Positions 55,259 through 62,375 of a DNA stretch of 64,000 nt are shown here, in pieces. How positions within the stretch are numbered: position 1 is the first letter of the stretch; each line of letters starts with the position of its first letter. Made by a program: the position numbers and the translations under genes. Under the pieces are notes generated by a model that did no database searches, was not told the DNA's origin, and worked only from the letters and a program-made list of their open reading frames with translations. Origin of the DNA: Nansenia antarctica (lineage: Eukaryota > Chordata > Actinopteri > Argentiniformes > Microstomatidae); contig OZ022342.1 in assembly GCA_963989245.1 (NCBI GenBank), positions 45,291,048 to 45,355,047 on the forward strand, read 5' to 3'.

Positions 55259-58200
55259 ATGTCTGGTTTGAATCTTAGAATGTCTGGTTTAAACCTTAGA
55301 ATGTCTGGTTTAAACCTTAGAATGTCTGGTTTAAATCTTAGAATGTCTGGTTTAAACCTTAGAATGTCTGGTTTGAACCTTAGAATGTCTGGTTTGAATC
55401 TTAGAATGTCTGGTTTAAACCTTAGAATGTCTGATTTGAACATTAGAATGTCTGGTTTAAACCTTAGAATGTCTGGTTTAAATCTTAGAATGTCTGGTTT
55501 AAACCTTAGAATGTCTGGTTTAAACCTTAGAATGTCTGGTTTGAACCTTAGAATGTCTGGTTTGAACATTAGAATGTCTGGTTTAAATCTTAGAATGTCT
55601 GGTTTAAACCTTAGAATGTCTAGTTTGAATCTTAGAATGTCTGGTTTAAATCTTAGAATGTCTGGTTTGAATCTTAGAATGTCTGGTTTAAACCTTAGAA
55701 TGTCTAGTTTGAATCTTAGAATGTCTGGTTTAAATCTTAGAATGTCTGGTTTGAATCTTAGAATGTCTGGTTTAAATCTTAGAATGTCTGGTTTAAACCT
55801 TAGAATGTCTGGTTTGAACCTTAGAATGTCTGGTTTAAACCTTAGAATGTCTGGTTTAAATCTTAGAATGTCTGGTTTAAACCTTAGAATGTCTGGTTTG
55901 AATCTTAAAATGTCTGGTTTAAACCTTAGAATGTCTGGTTTGAATCTTAGAATGTCTGGTTTAAACCTTAGAATGTCTGGTTTAAACCTTAGAATGTCTG
56001 GTTTAAATCTTAGAATGTCTGGTTTAAACCTTAGAATGTCTGGTTTGAACCTTAGAATGTCTGGTTTGAATCTTAGAATGTCTGGTTTAAACCTTAGAAT
56101 GTCTGGTTTGAATCTTAGAATGTCTAGTTTAAACCTTAGAATGTCTGGTTTAAATCTTAGAATGTCTGATTTAAACCTTAGAATGTCTGGTTTGAATCTT
56201 AGAATGTCTGGTTTGAATCTTAGAATGTCTGGTTTAAACCTTAGAATGTCTGGTTTAAACCTTAGAATGTCTGGTTTAAACCTTAGAATGTCTGGTTTAA
56301 ATCTTAGAATGTCTAGTTTAAACCTTAGAATGTCTGGTTTGAACCTTAGAATGTCTGGTTTGAACATTAGAATGTCTGGTTTAAATCTTAGAATGTCTGG
56401 TTTAAATCTTAGAATGTCTGGTTTGAATCTTAGAATGTCTGGTTTAAATCTTAGAATGTCTGGTTTAAACCTTAGAATGTCTCGTTAAAACCTTAGAATG
56501 TCTGGTTTGAACCTTAGAATGTCTGGTTTAAACCTTAGAATGTCTGGTTTAAACCTTAGAATGTCTGGTTTAAATCTTAGAATGTCTGGTTTAAACCTTA
56601 GAATGTCTGGTTTAAACCTTAGAATGTCTGGTTTAAATCTTAGAATGTCTGGTTTAAACCTTAGAATGTCTGGTTTGAATCTTAGAATGTCTGGTTTAAA
56701 CCTTAGAATGTCTGGTTTGAATCTTAGAATGTCTGGTTTAAACCTTAGAATGTCTGGTTTAAACCTTAGAATGTCTGGTTTAAATCTTAGAATGTCTGGT
56801 TTAAACCTTAGAATGTCTGGTTTGAACCTTAGAATGTCTGGTTTGAATCTTCGAATGTCTGGTTTAAACCTTAGAATGTCTGGTTTAAATCTTAGAATGT
56901 CTGGTTTGAATCTTAGAATGTCTGGTTTAAATCTTAGAATGTCTGGCTTAAACCTTAGAATGTCTGGTTTGAACCTTAGAATGTCTGGTTTGAACCTTAG
57001 AATGTCTGGTTTGAATCTTAGAATGTCTGGTTTAAACCTTAGAATGTCTGGTTTGAATCTTAGAATGTCTGGTTTAAACCTTAGAATGTCTGGTTTAAAC
57101 CTTAGAATGTCTGGTTTAAATCTTAGAATGTCTGGTTTAAACCTTAGAATGTCTGGTTTGAACCTTAGAATGTCTGGTTTGAATCTTAGAATGTCTGGTT
57201 TAAACCTTAGAATGTCTGGTTTGAATCTTAGAATGTCTGGTTTAAACCTTAGAATGTCTGGTTTAAACCTTAGAATGTCTGGTTTAAATGTTAGAATGTC
57301 TGGTTTAAACCTTAGAATGTCTGGTTTGAATCTTAGAATGTCTGGTTTAAACCTTAGAATGTCTGGTTTAAACCTTAGAATGTCTGGTTTAAACCTTAGA
57401 ATGTCTGGTTTGAACCTTAGAATGTCTGGTTTGAACATTAGAATGTCTGGTTTAAATCTTAGAATGTCTGGTTTGAATCTTAGAATGTCTGGTTTAAATC
57501 TTAGAATGTCTGGTTTGAATCTTAGAATGTCTGGTTTAAATCTTAGAATGTCTGGTTTAAACCTTAGAATGTCTGGTTTGAACATTAGAATGTCTGGTTT
57601 AAACCTTAGAATGTCTGGTTTAAATCTTAGAATGTCTGGTTTAAACCTTAGAATGTCTGGTTTGAATCTTAGAATGTCTGGTTTAAACCTTAGAATGTCT
57701 GGTTTGAATCTTAGAATGTCTGGTTTAAACCTTAGAATGTCTGGTTTAAACCTTAGAATGTCTGGTTTGAACCTTAGAATGTCTGGTTTGAACATTAGAA
57801 TGTCTGGTTTAAATCTTAGAATGTCTGGTTTGAATCTTAGAATGTCTGGTTTAAATCTTAGAATGTCTGGTTTAAACCTTAGAATGTCTGGTTTGAACCT
57901 TAGAATGTCTGGTTTGAACCTTATAATGTCTGGTTTGAATCTTAGAATGTCTGGTTTAAACCTTAGAATGTCTGGTTTGAATCTTAGAATGTCTGGTTTA
58001 AACCTTAGAATGTCTGGTTTAAACCTTAGAATGTCTGGTTTGAATCTTAGAATGTCTGGTTTAAACCTTAGAATGTCTGGTTTGAACCTTAGAATGTCTG
58101 GTTTGAATCTTAGAATGTCTGGTTTAAACCTTAGAATGTCTGGTTTGATTCTTAGAATGTCTGGTTTAAACCTTAGAATGTCTGGTTTAAACCTTAGAAT

Positions 58201-58335
58201 GTCTGGTTTAAATCTTAGAATGTCTGGTTTAAACCTTAGAATGTCTGGTTTGAATCTTAGAATGTCTGGTTTAAACCTTAGAATGTCTGGTTTAAAACTT
58301 AGAATGTCTTGTTTAAATCTTAGAATGTCTGGTTT
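55259..58335. repeat. Right-terminal satellite segment with HOR order lost
   Basis: After the last TGA marker the long-period markers fade. TCTAGTTT variants cluster between 55.6 and 56.3 kb, a CTCGTTAAAA double change lies at 56,481, and private variants accumulate: TTCGAATG near 56,850, AATGTTAG near 57,290, TTATAATG near 57,921, GATTCTTAG near 58,147, AAAACTTAG near 58,294 and TCTTGTTT near 58,308. The last partial monomer ends at GGTTT and unique sequence begins with CCTGC. Confidence 0.9.
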
Positions 58336-58380
58336 CCTGCTTGTCTTTTCTGTTTGACTTCAGTCGGCCTGTACAAAATC

Positions 58381-58399
58381 CTTCCGGCAGATGGCGCTA
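58381..58399 (+). promoter_or_regulatory. CTCF-like motif between satellite and kcnt1 promoter
   Basis: The 19 bases CTTCCGGCAGATGGCGCTA align with the vertebrate CTCF core: CC, then R, then C-A-G-R-K-G-G-C-G-C-T-A, with one weak position (G before CAG). It lies 45 bp from the last satellite base and about 170 bp upstream of the TATA box. It contains CpGs, so binding could be methylation-sensitive. Occupancy is inferred from sequence only. Confidence 0.6.
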
Positions 58400-58517
58400 A
58401 TGCTCCTATGCAATGAAGCGCTTGATTATTATTCATCATCTCTGTCATAATGATACCTCATCATCGATACCTCAAGCACAGGGACTGTGTCAGTCAGACA
58501 ACCTAATCTTGTCCGGG

Positions 58518-58522
58518 ATTGG
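58518..58522 (-). promoter_or_regulatory. Inverted CCAAT box (ATTGG)
   Basis: ATTGG inside CGGGATTGGTGG lies about 30 bp upstream of a TATA box. The spacing is closer than the usual -60 to -100 position, so NF-Y use is only possible. Confidence 0.4.
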
Positions 58523-58550
58523 TGGTGCTCTCTGATTTGCTGTAGTAGCC

Positions 58551-58557
58551 TATAAAA
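58551..58557 (+). promoter_or_regulatory. kcnt1: TATA box, candidate kcnt1 promoter
   Basis: TATAAAA in GCCTATAAAACAG is the only good TATA box between the satellite and the first kcnt1 coding exon. A start site about 30 bp downstream (near 58,580) would give a 5' leader of about 230 nt. Two short upstream reading frames would fall in that leader: 58,619-58,630 (three codons) and 58,730-58,747 (five codons), which could damp translation. The start site itself is inferred. Confidence 0.5.
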
Positions 58558-58808
58558 CAGAAACATTTAGCACATTTTATATCAAACTGCAACACTATCA
58601 GGAAAATAAATACGCATCATGATCTTCTAATACTTGGAGTACTGATTATTTAAGTCTATTTAAGTCTGTCGCGGTTGACCCGTGCGCTCATTAAAGAGGG
58701 TTGAATCTGTCAGGAGCAGATACCTGTAGATGCGCAAAGGAAATTAATCGGGGACTTTTGAAACAGAAATCTTCTCCAGGGTTCGCCTCCAGCTCAGCCC
58801 AGCCTCCG

Positions 58809-58969
58809 ATGCAATTTACCCGGGAAGACGACTCTCTGGAGGGCAACTTTAAATGGACAGCTCTCCTGTCCGACGGCTCCGTCGGAGCTCCAGCCAAAAT
58901 GTGCAGCGAATGTTACACTAACCAAACGTTTGTTTATGATGATGGGACCGCGCACGATCACACATCCAG
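58809..58969 (+). CDS. kcnt1: kcnt1 coding exon 1, Slack-A-type N-terminus
   Basis: This is the first coding exon of the sodium-activated potassium channel KCNT1 (Slack, KNa1.1), a plasma-membrane channel of neurons that hyperpolarises the cell after sodium entry. It encodes 53 residues plus two bases of codon 54. The segment CYTNQTFVYDDG (residues 35-46) parallels YTN-TF-FDDG of the mammalian Slack-A isoform; residues 1-34 are not recognisably conserved. ATG 58,809 is the first in-frame ATG after a TAA at 58,692, but its context is poor (C at -3). Met31 at 58,899 has A at -3 and would give a product closer in length to the mammalian form before YTN. The donor is CAG|GTATAG at 58,970. Phase 2 matches the acceptor at 61,709. 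Isoform assignment comes from remembered mammalian sequence, not a search. Confidence 0.85.
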
Positions 58970-59150
58970 GTATAGTCAAAATTAATATATACAACCTATT
59001 TAATATTCACCATCTGATTGATATCTGCCCACACTACACAGTAGGTGAACAAAAACACACAACATGTCTAATCATGTCGATTCTTTTTTTGTATCCACTG
59101 ATTTATACTCATAGTACACGCATAAAACAAATAAAAATCAAATAAAAATC

Positions 59151-59355
59151 AATCTATCAACTGTATTTGTATAGGGCTTTTTACAACAAGATCAATATAA
59201 AAAATATAAACAATAAATACAATATTAAATAACATCGAACCATAAAAAAGTAAGCCAAAGAAAATCTCCAGAGGAGAGAAAAACATGGGGCCCAGTCAAG
59301 GAACAACCTCCTGGGAGAAAGAACCCTTGAGAGGAACCAGACTCATAGGAAATCG
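59151..59355. mobile_element. Teleost interspersed repeat fragment (retroposon-like)
   Basis: The segment starts with TATTTGTATAGGGCTTTTTA (59,163-59,182) and ends with GGGCCCAGTCAAGGAACAAC and a run reading AGAACCCTTGAGAGGAACC. These phrases recur in many teleost genomes as a dispersed repeat. The middle is A-rich and degraded. I cannot assign the family. Confidence 0.6.
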
Positions 59356-59373
59356 TGTAGGTTATGAATTATG

Positions 59374-59650
59374 AGACCAGCTCAGTGGCCTTGTGGTTAG
59401 AGTGTCTGTTCTGAGATTGGGAGGTTGTGAGTTCAATCCCCGACCGAGTCATACCAAAGACTATAAAAATGTTACCCGATGCCTCCCTGCTTGGCACTCA
59501 GCATGGGTCGGATTGGGGGTAAGACCCTGTGACATATCAGCGTCATGTACACCAAGCTGCCTCACGCTAAGGAAACAGGAGATAGGCTCCCACCCTATGG
59601 ACCATTAGGCTCGAGAATCATCGGTTCTCAAGGCTACTTACTTATTTTAT
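59374..59650 (+). mobile_element. tRNA-derived SINE (V-SINE-like)
   Basis: The head is tRNA-like: an A-box-like TGGCCTTGTGG at 59,386-59,396 and a B box AGTTCAATCCC at 59,430-59,440, spaced as in a pol III promoter. It continues into ACCAAAGACTATAAAAATG, CCTCCCTGCTTGGCACTCAG and a tail with AAGGCTACTTACTTA. This is the layout of a common teleost tRNA-derived SINE. Same strand as kcnt1, in intron 1. Confidence 0.75.
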
Positions 59651-59949
59651 GAATTACTAAGGATTAGGAATAATGTCTGCACCTCTACAGAAACTCCCCC
59701 TAACAGAGTGGGCACCTAACCCTTCCTAGTCTTGGACGTTAGCCTCCGATGAGACTGTTTAGGATGACCTTTTTATCTCCTGGGAGCGTGGTGCATTGTT
59801 GTATTTATTGCTCCTCCTTGGCAGTATTCTTGTTTTCTATTCCACAGGAATCACAATGCATTGCAATGAATGCAATGAATCATCATGCATTATTTAGTGA
59901 TATCAACAGAAGCACAAGTAACATTTAAAATAGCCTCCTGTACAGTATG
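59651..59949. other. Intron 1 sequence, no recognised feature
   Basis: Mixed-composition intronic sequence. A short cluster of GCAATGAAT-like repeats lies near 59,855-59,890. I see no gene or clear element. Confidence 0.6.
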
Positions 59950-59979
59950 TACACACACACAAACACACAAACACACACA

Positions 59980-60014
<35 letters not shown>
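59950..60014. repeat. (AC)n microsatellite
   Basis: An AC dinucleotide run interrupted by AAAC and ACAT steps, in kcnt1 intron 1. Likely length-polymorphic and capable of Z-DNA formation. Confidence 0.95.
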
Positions 60015-60015
<1 letters not shown>

Positions 60016-60888
60016 GCCCCCATGGTTCTCTTTGTTTTACTCTCTCTCTCCCACCCAATGCTAAGGACTGAGGCATCTATTCATGAGCAAGGACAGTGCT
60101 TGGTCAAGAGCTGCCAGTAAAAGCAATCAACAAGCAGAGACGCACACTGACTCATCTGAGCCAAACTGAAAACAGCCATCGGGATGAAAGAGACTTCACA
60201 CCGAATAAATGTATGTCCATATGAGGAACTGTTCGAGGGCCAGCTGACAGATAGTGACGGACATACTCTTTAGGCAGTCAGTGTGACATTCTCATCAACA
60301 CCTCAATGGAGATAAGGCTAGACATCAACATTAACTCTGTTTTGAAATTCATAAGCACGGCCATTTATGAGGAGGTGATAAGGGACAGCCGTGCGTTGAA
60401 TAATATGAATTAGCTCATTAATGATGTGACCTGTGAATAGTTATGCTACATTCTAATGAAAGGAGGTGCCAAGTCCCATATAAGGAAATGTAATATGTGT
60501 TAAAGGGTTGAATAAGAAAGATAATATAAGAAAGAAAAATATACAGAACAATAAACGTAGTAGCTTTGTTTAAAATGACCGATATTGTCTTAACCTAACT
60601 GATTGTTGTTGCCATTGAACGTCTTATTCCAGACTGTGTCAATGTAGATGTTGTTACAGGATTGGTTTACAAGCCTATCCCTTAATTTACTCCTGGGGGT
60701 TTCTGATTCCTCCCAAACCTCCCAAGAGGCAGACACGGGCCCAACACCTCACGCCCTCCGCTCCCATGAAGCCAGGTAACCTCCCACCAGCTCTCTCTCC
60801 GCATGCGGAATGTCAAGGACTTCTCCACACATGACTGGATTAGGCGTGGATGTGGGGTGTGGTTCCACATCGGCCAGTATAGAGGTTC
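60015..60888. other. Intron 1 sequence, no recognised feature
   Basis: No supported gene or repeat in this stretch. A minus-strand open frame at 60,682-60,870 lacks any recognisable motif and is ignored. Confidence 0.55.
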
Positions 60889-60986
60889 AGGTAGAAGTTG
60901 CCCCTATCAACTGCTATAGGGTAACTTCTTTTAGGATTGGGGGGGCGTATATACTGTAGATCTGTGGATAGGGGCTGTTTCTACCT
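60889..60986. mobile_element. 98-bp palindromic MITE-like element
   Basis: Outer arms AGGTAGAAGTTGCCCCTATC (60,889-60,908) and GATAGGGGCTGTTTCTACCT (60,967-60,986) are inverted copies with four mismatches. A second inverted arm, ATAGGGTAACTTCT (60,916-60,929), pairs with the first arm with one bulge and one G-T pair. Internal TAGGATTGGGGG and AGATCTGTGG resemble pieces of a dispersed fish repeat. No coding capacity. Confidence 0.6.
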
Positions 60987-61524
60987 CCAGCCAGGCATTG
61001 GCATGTGGTGAAGAGCCTTTCTACATGTGAAATGATCCTGACGGAAACTCAGGACTCAGTGAATCAGTTCTGTTTTCAAACGACACCATCAGCATATCCC
61101 GTATACATATACGTCATAATATACATGATGAGCTCATCTCATGTGAGGATGGTTTGGTCTGGCATCTGAACAGTAACAGTACTGTATCAACTGATATTTT
61201 ATCATAGAATGGCAACATGACGTTTCCTCTGAAAAGCATGTGTACGTCCTCCAAGCATGCGTTTTATTACACTTTCTACACAATGTAATGTAAATACACA
61301 AAGATGATAAGCATAACTGCATTGTGAACCTGCATCTACACTGGGGTGTTGACTTTACAGGCATGCCTCACCTTTTTACTAACCTGATGTTGATTGACTT
61401 CCTGAGTACCTTGTTTGCTAGCCAGTACTCAGCTGTGTTAATACGTTTCTATCGCACCAGTGAGCATTAATTGTTGAAGTATCTTTGTGATGTTATGTAA
61501 CACAGATCATATAACCGACCATAA
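60987..61524. other. Intron 1 sequence, no recognised feature
   Basis: Mixed-composition intronic sequence with no identifiable gene, RNA or repeat. Confidence 0.55.
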
Positions 61525-61706
61525 CCTCTCCCTCTCCCTCTCCCTCTCCTTCTCCCTCTCCTTCTCTCTCTCCTTCTCCCTCTCCCTCTCTTTCTCTCTC
61601 TCCTTCTCCCTCTCCTTCTCCCTACCCTTCTCTCTCTCCTTCTCCCCCTCTTCTCCCTCTGCCTCTCCCTCTACCTCTCTTTCTCTTTCTATTCCCCCCC
61701 TCCCCC
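61525..61706 (+). repeat. Extended pyrimidine tract before kcnt1 exon 2
   Basis: About 180 nt of nearly pure C and T, built from CTCCCT, CTTCTC and CTCTCTCT units, run into the CCCCCAG acceptor. Only a few purines interrupt it. It far exceeds a normal 15-40 nt splice-site tract and includes several CUCUCU-type motifs, the kind bound by PTBP1 in vertebrates. Polypyrimidine/polypurine DNA of this length can adopt triplex structure. Confidence 0.9.
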
Positions 61707-61708
61707 AG

Positions 61709-61876
61709 TTCCTCTTTGGAGCCTCCCCTGACCAGCAGCAGCAGCAGCAGTGGGGTCATCTTGGACGTCTCCACCCTTAAGATGGAGGAGGTGGAGACAG
61801 AAGTGCAGCCACTGGCACCTCGCTTCCGCTTCAGAGACCTGCTGCTGTGGGACCAGACCTTCCAGAATGACGACAG
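61709..61876 (+). CDS. kcnt1: kcnt1 coding exon 2, conserved N-terminal cytoplasmic segment
   Basis: This 168-nt exon (phase 2 in, phase 2 out) encodes residues 54-110 of the predicted channel. A six-serine run (residues 63-68, five AGC then AGT) precedes VILDVSTLKMEEVETEV, then PLAPRFRFRDLLLWDQTF and QNDD. This matches the pre-membrane segment of KCNT1 Slack-A and of KCNT2 (PPRYRFRDLLLGD, QNDDR, then VQVEFY). Met79 aligns with the initiator Met of mammalian KCNT2. Trp101 stands where the mammalian proteins I remember have Gly. Acceptor CCCCCAG|T; donor ACAG|GTAGAA. The next exon, expected to begin VQVEFY, is not seen before 64,000, so the gene is partial. Function: cytoplasmic N-terminus ahead of the first transmembrane helix. 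Confidence 0.9.
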
Positions 61877-61878
61877 GT

Positions 61879-61881
<3 letters not shown>

Positions 61882-61971
<90 letters not shown>
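61882..61971 (+). repeat. (GA)45 microsatellite at the exon 2 donor
   Basis: A perfect AG/GA run of about 90 bp begins five bases after the GT of the exon 2 donor. It is the complement of CT units in the pyrimidine tract upstream of the exon. Confidence 0.97.
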
Positions 61972-61974
<3 letters not shown>

Positions 61975-61999
61975 TTGATTGATTGATTGATTTATTAGC
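61972..61999. repeat. (TGAT)n microsatellite
   Basis: Four to five tandem GATT units directly follow the GA run. Confidence 0.85.
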
Positions 62000-62097
62000 T
62001 TGGTTATCTTTGTAGTTATGTTGTTGTGGGCTGTAAGGCCAGTGAAACCATGAATGCTGTCTCTGAGCTCTGCTAGGTTAGTGATAGCTGCGTGGTG

Positions 62098-62375
62098 CTG
62101 ACCATGGTTCTGAAACTGGGCTTTTCAGCACTCTCCCCTTCCCACCAAGGCAGTTTGAGGGCAGGTTCGGAGCTGGTGCCTAATCCAACCAGTTATTCGC
62201 TTTTCGACACCAAAAGAACCAGCTCTCGGCCAGGAAAAGTGGTTCCGGTGTGGCACTAACACGTGGCTGGTCTAGAACAAAGAACTGCTTAGACATCGCT
62301 GGGAAGGCGGAGACATAGTAATGACCTGCCTCTCTAGCCTGTGGAAAAGCAAACCGCTTCTAGAAGGTTCGCAAG
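62098..62375. mobile_element. Probable non-autonomous DNA transposon fragment
   Basis: Contains phrases such as GGTTCGGAGCTGGTGCC, AAAAGAACCAGCTCTCGGCC and GGAAAAGTGGTTCCGGTG, which resemble a dispersed teleost element with self-complementary GGTTC/GAACC ends. Ends are not clear and no coding region is visible. Confidence 0.45.

Larger units (their letters stand above)
1..58335. repeat. 21-bp satellite array, about 2,778 monomers, left edge outside window
   Basis: The whole interval is a head-to-tail array of one 21-bp monomer, TTAGAATGTCT followed by GGTTTAAACC. GC content of the consensus is 7/21. The common variants are A/G in TTTAAA, C/T in AACC and C/A giving CATTAG; rarer ones (AGC, TGA, ATA, AACTTT, AACCGT, TTACAA, AACGTC and others) recur in the same order and spacing, showing amplification of long multi-monomer units. 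Monomer register is kept for 58 kb apart from single-base deletions near 11,477, 13,534, 16,053 and 17,790 and nine 4-bp insertions between 32,501 and 41,066. No other DNA interrupts the array. The consensus contains the palindrome GGTTTAAACC and no CpG. The array begins before base 1 and ends abruptly inside GGTTT at 58,335. I do not recognise the family by name. Confidence 0.99.
58970..61708 (+). other. kcnt1: kcnt1 intron 1 (2,739 bp)
   Basis: Bounded by donor GTATAG and acceptor CCCCCAG. It contains retroposon fragments, a SINE, an AC microsatellite, a 98-bp palindromic element and a ~180-nt pyrimidine tract just before the acceptor. Phase 2 joining keeps a single open frame across both exons, which supports both splice sites. 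Confidence 0.8.

Noticed and set aside
41155..56367. Minus-strand frame of 5,070 codons of FKPDILR heptads
   Set aside because: Same cause on the opposite strand. It overlaps complementary open frames, has no unique domain and no promoter, and covers several HOR units with amplification unrelated to coding.
1..58335. CRISPR array
   Set aside because: There are no unique spacers; the repeat is contiguous with a fixed 21-bp period, and the flanking gene is vertebrate.
1..58335. Telomeric or CENP-B-box centromeric repeat
   Set aside because: The monomer contains TTAG and GGTTTAAACC but no TTAGGG runs, and no CpG-containing CENP-B box pattern. Centromere identity cannot be judged without CENP-A data.
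58691..58994. Minus-strand frames overlapping kcnt1 exon 1
   Set aside because: They are complements of the kcnt1 exon, with no recognisable similarity of their own.
58930..59145. Short + frame after the exon 1 donor
   Set aside because: It runs through the donor into AT-rich intron with no conserved motif.
59374..59447. Functional tRNA gene
   Set aside because: A and B boxes are present, but the A box is imperfect and the sequence continues into a SINE body instead of ending with a terminator after a tRNA-length fold.
59393..59608. 71-codon + frame as a small gene
   Set aside because: It lies wholly inside the tRNA-derived SINE.
61487..61780. Ser/Leu-rich + frame
   Set aside because: It is a translation of the pyrimidine tract and the wrong frame of exon 2; the phase-2 frame matches KCNT1.
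61750..61974. + frame ending in alternating Arg-Glu
   Set aside because: It is the wrong frame of exon 2 continued into the GA microsatellite.
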